Below the pieces are notes generated by a model. It saw only the letters and a list, made by a program, of their open reading frames with translations, had not been told where the DNA came from and did no database searches. The position numbers were made by a program, and so were the translations under genes. Shown here piece after piece: positions 1 to 8,077 of a stretch of DNA of 31,775 nucleotides. Position 1 is the stretch's first letter; every line of letters begins with the position of its first letter. The stretch lies in assembly GCA_910588655.1 (NCBI GenBank), contig CAJUPJ010000038.1, positions 1-31,775 on the forward strand. Reading direction: 5' to 3'. This DNA comes from an uncultured Lachnospiraceae bacterium. GTDB lineage: Bacteria > Bacillota > Clostridia > Lachnospirales > Lachnospiraceae.

Positions 1-70
1 TCTTGCTAAAGTATAGCATGTTTTTTATAATATTTTCAAAAGACTAATTGAAGAATAAAAAAATGTACAC

Positions 71-99
71 TTGACAACATATGATTTAAATGCTAATAT
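71..99 (+). promoter_or_regulatory. Sigma-A type promoter upstream of the IS605 remnant
   Basis: A TTGACA box (71-76) and a TAATAT box (94-99) are separated by 17 nt, close to the ideal vegetative promoter. It points toward the tnpA remnant and tnpB. It may be an old IS promoter or a host promoter left at the deletion junction; the sequence cannot tell these apart. Confidence 0.55.
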
Positions 100-119
100 T
101 TATAAAAATTTAAGAATGA

Positions 120-182
120 TACAATAAAGTTGGTAATGTTCCGGAAGAGATGTTACAAAAGTATATAGAAAACCAAGGCTAA
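120..182 (+). pseudogene. tnpA: C-terminal scrap of IS200/IS605 transposase TnpA
   Basis: After an in-frame TGA at 117-119, the frame reads YNKVGNVPEEMLQKYIENQG and stops at 180-182. The VGN(V)xxExxxxYIENQ pattern is what I know as the C-terminal tail of Y1 (HUH) transposases of IS605-type elements. It sits 18 nt before tnpB, the expected order. Everything upstream, including the HUH motif and catalytic Tyr, is missing, so the element cannot transpose by itself. The call rests on a 20-residue match made by eye. Confidence 0.5.
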
Positions 183-200
183 GAAAGAAGATGGCAGCCA

Positions 201-1012
201 ATGTTAAAAGCATATAAGTACAGAATATATCCTGATAATGAACAAAAAGTACAGATAGCAAAAACATTTGGCTGCTGCCGTTTTGTGTACAACCATACAC
301 TTGCATACCGGAAAGAAAAATATGAAAAAGAGAAAAACTCTGTCAGTAAAACAGACTGTAATAATTATTGCAACAGGGAATTAAAGAAAGAATATGAATG
401 GCTGAAAGAAGTTGATAAGTTTGCGCTGGCAAATGCTGTTTACAATATGGATTCTGCATACCAAAAATTTTTCAAAGAACATGCAGGATATCCAAAGTGA
501 AATACGAAAATCCAAAAGCCATTAGAAAATATGAGAAGAAACTGGCAAAGTTACAAAGACGGCTGGCGCATAAGGAAAAAAGGAGTCACAATTACTACAA
601 AACAAGGAAAAAGATAGCATTATGCCATGAGAAGATAAGAAATACCAGAAAAAATTATCTGCATAAGGTTTCCCATGAGATTACCAGCGAAAACCAATTG
701 ATAGTTTCAGAGAACCTACAGATAAAAAATATGGTAAAAAACCATCATCTGGCAAAATCAATAAGTGATGTATCATGGTATGAACTGACGAGTCAATTGG
801 AATACAAGACAAAATGGAATAGAAGGGATTATATCAAAATAGATACATTCTATTCCAGCAGCCAGTTGTGTTCTGGTTGTGGATATCAGAATACTGGTAC
901 AAAGGACTTGTCAGTGAGGGAATGGATATGTCCTGTCTGTGGTGTAAAACACGACAGGGATATTAATGCAGCAAAGAATATACTGGAAGAAGGATTAAGA
1001 CAAATAGCATAA
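201..1012 (+). pseudogene. tnpB: TnpB (IS605 family RNA-guided nuclease), internally deleted
   Basis: TnpB is the RNA-guided DNA nuclease of IS200/IS605 elements, ancestral to Cas12. The first frame (201-500, 99 aa) gives the standard N-terminus (MLKAYKYRIYP, then CCRFVYN) and stops just after HAGYPK. A second frame beginning in the overlap (497-1012) resumes at KYENPKAIRKYEKKLAKLQR and continues through the RuvC-II glutamate (IVSENLQIKNM), a CxxC...CxxC zinc ribbon (CSGC, CPVC) and the last catalytic motif HDRDINAAKN. Intact TnpB is usually 370-400 aa; here about 270 aa remain in two frames. The missing block is the one carrying the RuvC-I aspartate (GIDLG), so nuclease activity should be lost. 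The junction looks like a deletion, not a single frameshift. Confidence 0.88.
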
Positions 1013-1093
1013 GGAAGACAAATATACAGGGCAGGGACTGCCTGGATTAACGTCTGTGGAGATAGCAGGTTGCGAGGTCTGTGAAGCAGGAAG

Positions 1094-1115
1094 CCCATTG
1101 GCTTTAGACAATGGG
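1094..1115 (+). repeat. Right-end hairpin of the IS605 element / omega-RNA 3' stem
   Basis: A perfect 7-bp stem, CCCATTG (1094-1100) with CAATGGG (1109-1115), closes an 8-nt loop and is followed by TAGTTCAC. Y1 transposases recognise such a subterminal hairpin in the right end, and it forms the 3' part of the TnpB omega-RNA. Confidence 0.75.
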
Positions 1116-1155
1116 TAGTTCACATATTTATGATTAATAAGAAAGGGGTATAAAA

Positions 1156-1218
1156 ATGAAAGACAGTTTACACATCACATATTATATGTATTTGTATTAT
1201 AGGCGTGCCAGCTTGTAA
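1156..1218 (+). CDS. Tyrosine-rich 20-aa leader peptide
   Basis: A short frame beginning ATG at 1156 encodes 20 residues with five Tyr among residues 9-15 (YYMYLYY), then RRASL and TAA. A GAAAGGGG ribosome binding site (1141-1148) sits 7 nt upstream. The left strand of a long terminator stem (1164-1180) lies within codons 3-9, so a ribosome on the leader would block that stem. This is the layout of ribosome-mediated transcription attenuation, known for amino-acid operons and for antibiotic-resistance genes such as tet(M). No matching aromatic amino-acid or resistance gene lies downstream, so the leader appears orphaned. I do not recognise the peptide with certainty. Confidence 0.5.
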   Translation: MKDSLHITYYMYLYYRRASL

Positions 1219-1300
1219 CCAGGCAATTATATGCACTTGGTTATAAGCTTGCAGGTCTTATAGTCTGGTGCATAAATGTGAATGTAAACTGCATTTTTTT
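1164..1300 (+). terminator. Long attenuator-like terminator overlapping the leader peptide
   Basis: CAGTTTACA (1164-1172) pairs perfectly with TGTAAACTG (1283-1291), and the stem continues with TCACAT (1175-1180) against ATGTGA (1276-1281). The right strand is followed by CA and T7 (1294-1300), as in an intrinsic terminator. Within the long loop a second hairpin forms: AGCTTGTAACCA (1210-1221) with TGGTTATAAGCT (1238-1249). The inner hairpin overlaps the leader stop codon. Outer-stem formation should depend on whether a ribosome occupies the leader. Confidence 0.55.
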
Positions 1301-1331
1301 ATATATTGCATTTTTTATTATATTTATATTA

Positions 1332-1366
1332 ACGCATCAGGCAGACAGATACCTGGTGCGTTTTTT
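1332..1366 (+). terminator. Intrinsic terminator
   Basis: ACGCATCAGG (1332-1341) pairs with CCTGGTGCGT (1352-1361) with one G-U pair and a 10-nt loop, followed directly by a T6 run. It lies just downstream of the attenuator and would isolate the phosphatase-family gene at 1427 from upstream transcription. Confidence 0.8.
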
Positions 1367-1426
1367 AATCTATAAAAAATATGTATATTAAAAAACAGCA
1401 ATGGACAGATATGGGGAGGATTGGTT

Positions 1427-2530
1427 ATGAAAATAAAATTTCCAGATTATACAAATTGTTTAGTAAATGTAGCAAATACCATATTAGATGAATTTGGCGC
1501 TGGAGAAGGAAAGCAAAAAATGAATTTACTGGATGGATATTTGAAAAAGGGTTATGAGAATATTGTAATTATTTTATTAGATGGAATGGGTGAATGTATT
1601 ATACGGGAAAATCTTGAAAAGGATGGTTTCTTTAATTCTAATCTGAAGGGAATATACAGCTCTGTTTTTCCCCCGACAACTGTTGCGGCAACCACATCAA
1701 TTTTGAGCGGCATGCAGCCATGTAGGCATGGATGGCTTGGATGGGAATGTTATTATCCGCAGATTAATAAAAATGTAACCGTATATCTTAATAAGGAAGC
1801 TGGAACTGATAAACAGGCAGCAGATTATAATGTTGCATTTACTTACTGTGGTTATGAGAGCATAGTGTCAAAAATAAAGAAAAATGGAGGGACTGCATTT
1901 GAGGCTGCTCCTTTCACAGAACCTTATCCAGATTCATTTGAAAAAATATGTGGATATATTAAGGATTTGTGCAGGAAGAATGGAAAGAAATATATTTATA
2001 GTTACTGGAATGAGCCAGATAGCATTATGCACAGGAAAGGGTGTTATGGCAGTGATGCAAAGCAGATGCTCCGGAGTCTGGAACAACAAGTGGAAGAATT
2101 GTGTAATGGGCTTGAAAATACACTTGTGATTGTGACAGCAGACCATGGGCATATGGACTCAAAAGGGGTGTCAATAACAGACTATCCGGGGATAATTGAC
2201 TGTCTGGTGCGTATGCCGTCAATTGAGCCAAGAGCTTTAAATTTATTTGTCAAGGAAGAAAAAATCCATCAGTTTGAATATGAATTTAAGAAGGAATTTG
2301 GTGGTAAATTCTTACTTTGGACAAAGCAAAAGGTGATTGAAAGTAACTTATTTGGAACAGAAAATAAGCATCCATGTTTTGAGGGGATGCTTGGAAATTA
2401 TCTGGCAATTGCAACAGATGATTTGTCAATTTACAATACCAGAGAGGAAGCAGACTCTTTTATTGGGGTACATGCGGGGATAACTGCAGATGAGATGGAC
2501 ATACCGCTTATAATAATAGAAAACAAGTAG
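1427..2530 (+). CDS. Alkaline phosphatase superfamily protein (type I phosphodiesterase/nucleotide pyrophosphatase-like)
   Basis: A 367-aa protein of the metal-dependent alkaline phosphatase superfamily, which hydrolyses phosphomono- or diesters. The sequence shows the first metal aspartate in IILLDGMGE (about residue 52), a nucleophile threonine in FPPTTVAATTS (about 86-96), WNEPDSIMH with further ligands, TADHGHMD (about 235-242) and a final His in GVHAGIT. There is no signal peptide, so it is probably cytoplasmic. The ATG at 1427 is chosen because GGGGAGGA (1413-1420) sits 6 nt upstream; the in-frame TTG at 1421 abuts that site and is too close. Substrate unknown; nucleotide, phospholipid or phosphonate substrates are all possible. 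A broken GNAT gene follows after 31 nt. Confidence 0.82.
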   Translation: MKIKFPDYTNCLVNVANTILDEFGAGEGKQKMNLLDGYLKKGYENIVIILLDGMGECIIRENLEKDGFFNSNLKGIYSSVFPPTTVAATTSILSGMQPCRHGWLGWECYYPQINKNVTVYLNKEAGTDKQAADYNVAFTYCGYESIVSKIKKNGGTAFEAAPFTEPYPDSFEKICGYIKDLCRKNGKKYIYSYWNEPDSIMHRKGCYGSDAKQMLRSLEQQVEELCNGLENTLVIVTADHGHMDSKGVSITDYPGIIDCLVRMPSIEPRALNLFVKEEKIHQFEYEFKKEFGGKFLLWTKQKVIESNLFGTENKHPCFEGMLGNYLAIATDDLSIYNTREEADSFIGVHAGITADEMDIPLIIIENK

Positions 2531-2561
2531 TAAAACGCAATTTGCCAGGAGGATTATAATT

Positions 2562-2980
2562 ATGATTAATATCCGTTTTGCAAAAGAGGATGAACTGGAA
2601 CAGGTAAATGTTATTAGAAAACAAGTACATAAACTACATGCTGATGGCAGAGCTGATTTTTTTAAACCTGGCGGCTGGGATAGTATAAAAGATATTGTTA
2701 AGGACAGGTTTGTTTCAGATAACAGTAATGTAATTGTGGCTTGTAATGATAGCGGAATTACAGGCTTTGCCATTATCCAGTATATACACAGGAATGAAAC
2801 GCCATTATTAAAAATGACGCACTGGAACGGGGAATTAGTAAATTGGAATTAAATATGTGGGAATTTAATGAAACTGCACTTAAATTTTATAAGAGCATTG
2901 GATTTAAGACATACAGGAGAGATTTGGAAATGCATGTTCCCGGACTTTCTTTTATTGACGCCCCTCCCCCTCTGGTGTAA
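2562..2980 (+). pseudogene. GNAT acetyltransferase, internally deleted and frameshifted
   Basis: The frame starts well (GGAGG site at 2549-2553, then MINIRFAKEDELEQVNVIRKQ) and reads a GNAT N-terminal half to about TPLLKM, then a few unrelated residues before stopping at 2850-2852. From 2843 another frame reads LELNMWEFNETALKFYKSIG, the classic C-terminal strand and helix of GNAT N-acetyltransferases, ending at 2978-2980. The acetyl-CoA binding motif A (RxxGxG/A) that should lie between is absent. This is therefore a deletion of roughly 40 codons plus a frame change, not a sequencing slip. The last dozen residues are probably read-through sequence. Confidence 0.78.
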
Positions 2981-3124
2981 AATATAAACAGGTTAAAGTT
3001 AAAGAAAATTATACAAAATACAGGCATCAGGTTATACTATCTGGAATAGAATAGTCTTGTTATATAATTTTTATTATGGGGATAAAAATTTATTTTTGAT
3101 AATTTTATTTTGGGGGATACTGGA

Positions 3125-3886
3125 ATGGAGAAGAAACAAAAAGAACTGCTTATTATAATGCCTGCTTACAACGAAGCCGGCAATATTGAAAATGTACTTG
3201 ATAAACTTGAAGCACCTGAAATTGCTAGTATTGCTGATTTGCTTGTTATGAATGATGCTTCTTCTGACAATACAAACTGGATTGTAAAGAAACGCAAACA
3301 TGCGCTTGTTACACATGTGTTTAACCTTGGATATGGAGGGGCTTTACAACTTGGCTATAAATATGCAATAAGACGGGAATATAAATATGTCATACAGATG
3401 GATGCCGACGGCCAGCATGATGTATGTAATATTCCTGTTATTTATAAGAAGCTGAAAGAAGCAGATGCTAATGGCTGCTGTCCTGACATAGTGCTGGGCT
3501 CGCGTTTTTTAAAAGAAAGTTCTGTTTTCAGGGTGTCTGCGGCTAAAATGGCAGCATACCATATTTTCAGGAAGGTTATTAAGCTGGCAACAGGAAGATA
3601 CATAGCAGACCCGACTACAGGCCTGCAGGGGCTTAGCCGGCGTGCTGTGCTGCACTATTCCAAATACAGGAATTTTGATGATAAATACCCGGATGCCAAT
3701 ATGATTATCCAGATGCTGCTGCTTGGCTTCAATATTGAAGAAATCCCGGCAGTTATGCACTCAAGGGTACTTGGTAAAAGTATGCACTCAGGTTTTAAAC
3801 CGTTTTTATATATGTTCCGGATGACATTTTCAATATTTGCAGTAATTTACAGGATTAAAGTTTTAAAATGGGACAGTGTTGAATAA
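3125..3886 (+). CDS. Family 2 glycosyltransferase (DPM1/polyprenyl-phosphate mannosyltransferase-like)
   Basis: A 253-aa GT-A fold glycosyltransferase. Seen: PAYNE (residues 13-17), VMNDASSDNT with the nucleotide-binding Asp at 44, and MDADGQHD with the DxD metal site at 93-95. No membrane helices are obvious and no QxxRW synthase motif is present, which favours a dolichol-phosphate-mannose-synthase-like enzyme moving a sugar to a lipid carrier. ATG 3125 has a GGGGG site 8 nt upstream; the upstream in-frame TTG at 3110 overlaps that site and is rejected. It is followed after 17 nt by the DUF4832 gene, so the two are likely co-transcribed. Sugar and acceptor cannot be read from sequence. Confidence 0.85.
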   Translation: MEKKQKELLIIMPAYNEAGNIENVLDKLEAPEIASIADLLVMNDASSDNTNWIVKKRKHALVTHVFNLGYGGALQLGYKYAIRREYKYVIQMDADGQHDVCNIPVIYKKLKEADANGCCPDIVLGSRFLKESSVFRVSAAKMAAYHIFRKVIKLATGRYIADPTTGLQGLSRRAVLHYSKYRNFDDKYPDANMIIQMLLLGFNIEEIPAVMHSRVLGKSMHSGFKPFLYMFRMTFSIFAVIYRIKVLKWDSVE

Positions 3887-3903
3887 GGAGATATAAGGGC
3901 TGT

Positions 3904-5181
3904 ATGTTTGGTTTTATAAAAAATTTCAGGACTGGCGGCAGTAAATACATAAAACTTGATAAAGCATATTTAAAAGAAAGCAATGAAGACTTTGCTAATC
4001 CTGGAAGGGGATGGTACAGGATTTATACTTTTAAGCTGGAAACCCTGGATTACAATGAGCTGGACTGGCTTTATTATAATGAAAACGAAACACTTGCCCT
4101 TGTTTTAATTGATATTGGTGCATACAGCAGCAAAAATATTGATGACAGTGCACTGGATTTTTTTAAGTATATACTTGGCAAATTCCAGGAAAAAGGCAAA
4201 GAAGTAATACTAAGGATTGTCTATGATACAGAAGGAAAAGGCATGCAGAAAGAACCATCCCTTTTTTCACAGGTAGTTATACATATGCAGCAGCTTGGAG
4301 GCATCGTAAAGGAATATGCTGGCAACATTTTCTTGTTCCAGGGGCTTTTTGTTGGAAGCTGGGGAGAAATGCATACTTCTAAGTTCTTATCTGAAGACAG
4401 GCTTAAAATCCTCTATGCAAAATGGAAGCAGGAAACAGGCGGAAGTGTAAAAATATCATTCCGCACCCCTGTGCAGGTAAGGATTGTGACAGAAAAAAAC
4501 AACAGCCATAATGATATAGGCATATTTGATGATGCTATATTTGCATCACCAACACATCTTGGTACATTTGGCATTGCAGATGAAAACAGATGGGAAAAGC
4601 CGTGGTGTAAAGATAAGGAACTGGAATTTGCCAGGAAAATATCAGAAAAAATACCATGCGGCGGCGAAGCAGTGGCAGGTGAAAGCTTTCCATCACCAGA
4701 TGAAACTATAAAATTATTAAGGGATATGAATATAAACTACCTTAATTGTATACATGATGCCAAAATCCTGGAATACTGGAAAAACCAGTCCACAAAAGAA
4801 TATGGCAATATTTATTCATATATAAGCATGCATCTTGGCTACCGTATAACTGTAAAAGATGTTAAGCTGGTGAAAAGTGGCAATGCTTTAAAAATAATAT
4901 TTGCCAATAACGGGTTCTCCTGTATTTACTTTGAAACATGCCTGGCACTGGTTATTGAAGAGCCAGGCGGTAATAAATCTAAAATGGAAATTCCATTTGA
5001 TGCCAGGTTTCTTATGCCAGGAAATACAAAAGAAGCTGTTATAGATAATATCAGAGGTATTGCAAATGGCAGCAGGCTTTACCTGGAATTATCCAGAAAA
5101 CATGATAAAAAAACTATCCATTTTGACAATGCTGGTGCTAAAGAAATGTTATTCCTGGGCAGTTTATTTACCAGGAAATAA
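3904..5181 (+). CDS. DUF4874/DUF4832 protein, soluble copy
   Basis: A 425-aa protein with the ANPGRGWYRIY motif (31-41) that opens DUF4874/DUF4832 proteins, then LFQGLFVGSWGEMHTS typical of their barrel-like N-terminal domain, and a beta-rich C-terminal region. The family resembles glycoside hydrolases and is usually linked to surface polysaccharide loci, but no activity is established to my knowledge. It has no signal peptide or membrane helix, unlike its paralogue at 5164-6531 on the opposite strand. It follows the GT2 gene in an apparent operon. The start has AAGGAG about 12 nt and AGGG about 4 nt upstream. Its last 18 nt overlap the 3' end of the paralogue. Confidence 0.72.
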   Translation: MFGFIKNFRTGGSKYIKLDKAYLKESNEDFANPGRGWYRIYTFKLETLDYNELDWLYYNENETLALVLIDIGAYSSKNIDDSALDFFKYILGKFQEKGKEVILRIVYDTEGKGMQKEPSLFSQVVIHMQQLGGIVKEYAGNIFLFQGLFVGSWGEMHTSKFLSEDRLKILYAKWKQETGGSVKISFRTPVQVRIVTEKNNSHNDIGIFDDAIFASPTHLGTFGIADENRWEKPWCKDKELEFARKISEKIPCGGEAVAGESFPSPDETIKLLRDMNINYLNCIHDAKILEYWKNQSTKEYGNIYSYISMHLGYRITVKDVKLVKSGNALKIIFANNGFSCIYFETCLALVIEEPGGNKSKMEIPFDARFLMPGNTKEAVIDNIRGIANGSRLYLELSRKHDKKTIHFDNAGAKEMLFLGSLFTRK

Positions 5182-6531
5182 CAGTGTACCAGCCAGATAC
5201 CCATATTGTCCAGGCGGAGTATCTATTGCATATTTAATAGTTTCACCTGTCTTACTGTCAGCTGTATCCAGATAAATATTATAAATACCCTGTTCCATGT
5301 CCCGCACATTAATTACAGCAGAAAGCTTTATTTCTTTTATCCCATTATCTGGCGCATTAATTCCAGGTTTTATTGTATATGTCTTATTTGTTTCCTGGTT
5401 TATACATGTAATAGTATAATCTGGCGGGTAATAACATGGGGCAAAACCCATATTTTCCAATGAAATATTAAGGGTTGCTGTTTCATCACTGTATGGTTCA
5501 AATTCAAGCGAACTGGAATTTATTATATAGCGGTAACCAAGGTGCTTTTCTATATATTCATAACCATTGCACTCATTAAAAATACCATCTCCATTGTATG
5601 CTGAAGATTTCCATTTATCCAGTACACTGGCATCATACATTGAGTTAAGGTATGAAACGTGCATTTTGCGTAAATCTTTAACTGCATTATTAATATCGTT
5701 TAAAGGGTTTTCTATTATGGCTTCACCACCATTAGGAACAGAAAGACATAAATTGTCCTGGAATTCCAGTTCCTGTCCCCGTTTTCCTTCTGTATAAGTG
5801 CCGCAGTCTGATGTGGAAGAAAGAATTCCATCATTAAAAAGCCCAAGCCTTTCCGTTACAAGCCCGTCTGTCCCTTCTGTTATAGCCCGTAACTGTGCAG
5901 GTGTACGTACAGCAAGAAAAATTGACGGGGCAGACACATTGTAAAGTTTCCTGGCAAGCCTTATTATATTATTTTTATCCTGGTGTGCAGAACCATGCAT
6001 TTCACCATAACTTCCTATATACAGCCCCTGTAATATATAAATACTGTCGGCATACTTATTATAAACAGAAGCAGTCTGTTCCATATGCTTTAGTATAATT
6101 TTTATATCTGAAGGCTCAGTAGCAGAAGCATTGCCATCCCAGTCATATAAAAAACGGAGTATAAGCTGTTTATTGCTTCCTGCCCATGCGCCAAGTATAC
6201 TGTCAAGCTGTGAAAGTGCATCACTGCTTAACGGCATATCTTTATACATGGATAAATTAACCTGTACCATAGCAAGCCTGTCTTTTATTTCATTTATATT
6301 GCCAGGCAGTATATTTCCACCAGAGTTAATGCCAGTAATTTTATAGGGATAAATCTGGTAGAAACCACAGTAAGGATTATCAAGCGCACTAGTGGTTATA
6401 TTGCATTTATTATGTTCATACCTGACAGGAAGATAATACGAATAACGCCTGTATGCATAATATGCTGTAATAATTGCGGGTATTGTTATTAATAAAACTA
6501 TTATTGGGATAATTAGTTTTTTAATCTTCAT
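5164..6531 (-). CDS. DUF4874/DUF4832 protein, membrane-anchored copy
   Basis: A 455-aa paralogue of the 3904-5181 protein. An N-terminal hydrophobic helix (about residues 6-27, KKLIIPIIVLLITIPAIIT) without a lipobox cysteine predicts an anchored extracytoplasmic protein. DNPYCGFYQIYPY (51-63) replaces NPGRGWY, and LQGLYIGSYGEMHGS matches the family motif; the two proteins also share endings (GTLLFPGK versus GSLFTRK). ATG 6531 is chosen because GGAGG (within 6532-6541) sits 5 nt upstream and lies inside the alternative start at 6543. It follows the ABC permease by 39 nt on the same strand, so it may belong to that operon. Probable role in surface glycan handling; unproven. Confidence 0.7.
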   Translation of the reverse strand: MKIKKLIIPIIVLLITIPAIITAYYAYRRYSYYLPVRYEHNKCNITTSALDNPYCGFYQIYPYKITGINSGGNILPGNINEIKDRLAMVQVNLSMYKDMPLSSDALSQLDSILGAWAGSNKQLILRFLYDWDGNASATEPSDIKIILKHMEQTASVYNKYADSIYILQGLYIGSYGEMHGSAHQDKNNIIRLARKLYNVSAPSIFLAVRTPAQLRAITEGTDGLVTERLGLFNDGILSSTSDCGTYTEGKRGQELEFQDNLCLSVPNGGEAIIENPLNDINNAVKDLRKMHVSYLNSMYDASVLDKWKSSAYNGDGIFNECNGYEYIEKHLGYRYIINSSSLEFEPYSDETATLNISLENMGFAPCYYPPDYTITCINQETNKTYTIKPGINAPDNGIKEIKLSAVINVRDMEQGIYNIYLDTADSKTGETIKYAIDTPPGQYGYLAGTLLFPGK

Positions 6532-6570
6532 AAATTCCTCCATAAATCATGGCACTACTTCCCTTTCCCA

Positions 6571-7224
6571 CTAAAATTCTTTATGGTTCATAATAGAACT
6601 GCTGGTTTTTATAGATATTAGCAAAATAACAACCGCCGCCATAACTATAATTGCAACAATAACACCCATACTTAAAACCGATATGTGGTTAATTATATCT
6701 GGTATATTAACCCCTAGCATTTCTGAAACTTTTATAGCAGCAATGCCAATAACAGAAATTATACCAAAAACGCCAATAAGGGCAAGCCGTCCCTTTTCCC
6801 CGCCAAATTTAAGGTGGAATGGAATCATTAATGATTGTATCACAATTAATATAGGTAAAATTATTAAAGAAGAAATAAGTATTTCTTTAATATCTGCTGT
6901 TCCTTTTAATGCATTGGAAATAACAGCTAAAAATGTTGCAAAAATCCATGCACTCCCGCCAAACATAAGGGCAAGGCAGTATTTTTCAATGGTGTAACCT
7001 GTACGGCTTATTGGCAAAGTAAACAAAAATGCATTGCCATTATCAAATTCGTCATAACTTATCGTGCTTAATGCAAACATTGACAGGATGAAAGGCAAAA
7101 ATCCCATAAAAAATGATGTGTCATCAGAAAAAAATGCTGTACTGGCTGCTATGGCAGCAATTATTAAGAAGAAATTTTTTTGTCCTTTCATAAGTTTAAA
7201 ATCTTTTACTAATAAACCTTTCAT
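6571..7224 (-). CDS. ABC-2 type transporter permease
   Basis: A 217-aa integral membrane protein with about six hydrophobic segments, beginning MKGLLVKDFKLMKGQKNFF, a start typical of ABC-2 permeases (ABC2_membrane_5 type) encoded with YtrA-like regulators. ISYDEFDNGNAFLFTLPISR after the second helix is also characteristic. Its ATG overlaps the stop of the ATPase gene by 4 nt (ATGA), so the two are translationally coupled and form one exporter. Such systems usually handle envelope stress, lipids or antimicrobial peptides; the substrate here is unknown. Confidence 0.85.
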   Translation of the reverse strand: MKGLLVKDFKLMKGQKNFFLIIAAIAASTAFFSDDTSFFMGFLPFILSMFALSTISYDEFDNGNAFLFTLPISRTGYTIEKYCLALMFGGSAWIFATFLAVISNALKGTADIKEILISSLIILPILIVIQSLMIPFHLKFGGEKGRLALIGVFGIISVIGIAAIKVSEMLGVNIPDIINHISVLSMGVIVAIIVMAAVVILLISIKTSSSIMNHKEF

Positions 7225-8072
7225 GATTTCTGCCCCCTTACCATCATTGTAATTACCTCATCTACTGTTCCTTTTTCGATTGCAATTTTAGGATAATTTT
7301 CTATATAATACTGTTTCTGGTTTGTAAGGCAGCTATATCCATAACTTTCTTTCTTTGAACATACAATAAACTGCTGGTCAAGTTTATTAAACTGTTCTTC
7401 GCTAACTTTAAGCAATGCATAGCTGCCCAGTAAAACATCTGTATCCTCGTGTAAAACCACTTGCCCGTTATCAATCATATAAATATCATCACACAGGGTT
7501 TCTAAGTCACTGGAAATATGTGAACTAATAAGAATAGAACGCTCTTCGTCTGTTTCCATAAAATTCCTTAGCATTTCTAATAATTCATCCCTGGCGATAA
7601 CATCTAAACCAGCAGTTGGTTCATCAAGTATTAACAGCCTGGCATTATGTGAAACTGCAACAATCACTTTCAGCTTAGCCTTCATGCCAGTGGAAAATTC
7701 TTTAATTTTCTTATCAAGTGGTAAATGGAACTTTTTAACCTGTTCTGTAAAAAATGTATAATCAAAATGCCTGTACATATTTTTCAATACAGGAATAATA
7801 TCATTAACCGTTAAATAGCCACTAAAACCAGAGTCAGCAAGGACAACGCCTAAATCTTCCCTGTCCTCTGGCGTAAAATCCTTTAAATCCTTTCCAAAAA
7901 CTGTAATACTCCCGCTACCAGCTGAGACCAGCCCTAACACAGCTTTAAAAGTTGTGCTTTTTCCTGCACCATTCTGCCCGACAAGCCCTGTTACACAGCC
8001 CTTATGTACCTCTAACGAACAATTAAGCGAGAAATTATTATAATGTTTTTTCAAATGTTCAATTTTAAGCAT
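7221..8072 (-). CDS. ABC transporter ATP-binding protein (YtrB/BcrA-like)
   Basis: A 283-aa ATPase. Walker A is GQNGAGKST (32-40), the ABC signature is FSTGMKAKLKV, and Walker B with D-loop is LLILDEPTAGLD, followed by a switch His in SSHISSD. A C-terminal extension of about 70 residues is usual for this subfamily. ATG 8072 follows an AGAGGGG site (8081-8087) with 8-nt spacing; the in-frame GTG at 8081 lies inside that site. It is the second gene of a GntR-ATPase-permease operon, 5 nt after the regulator stop, and powers the permease at 6571-7224. Confidence 0.9.
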   Translation of the reverse strand: MLKIEHLKKHYNNFSLNCSLEVHKGCVTGLVGQNGAGKSTTFKAVLGLVSAGSGSITVFGKDLKDFTPEDREDLGVVLADSGFSGYLTVNDIIPVLKNMYRHFDYTFFTEQVKKFHLPLDKKIKEFSTGMKAKLKVIVAVSHNARLLILDEPTAGLDVIARDELLEMLRNFMETDEERSILISSHISSDLETLCDDIYMIDNGQVVLHEDTDVLLGSYALLKVSEEQFNKLDQQFIVCSKKESYGYSCLTNQKQYYIENYPKIAIEKGTVDEVITMMVRGQKS

Positions 8073-8077
8073 ATATA

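Larger units (their letters stand above)
120..1123 (+). mobile_element. Degenerate IS605-type insertion element
   Basis: The order tnpA tail, tnpB and right-end hairpin marks a decayed IS200/IS605 element. The left end and most of tnpA are gone. The right boundary is placed after the GGGTAGTTCAC tail (about 1123), which is usual for this family. The stretch 1013-1123 would also be the 3' omega-RNA scaffold, with the following 16-20 nt as guide. No target duplication is expected, as these elements make none. Confidence 0.7.

Noticed and set aside
4..26. Small hairpin TGCTA/TAGCA followed by T6 at the left edge
   Set aside because: A 5-bp AT-rich stem is too weak to call a terminator, and the upstream gene is not visible.
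3110..3124. Upstream TTG start for the GT2 gene
   Set aside because: The GGGGG ribosome binding site lies inside this extension; ATG 3125 is correctly spaced.
2981..3124. Promoter for the GT2 operon
   Set aside because: TATAAT-like strings occur in AT-rich sequence, but none has a convincing -35 partner.
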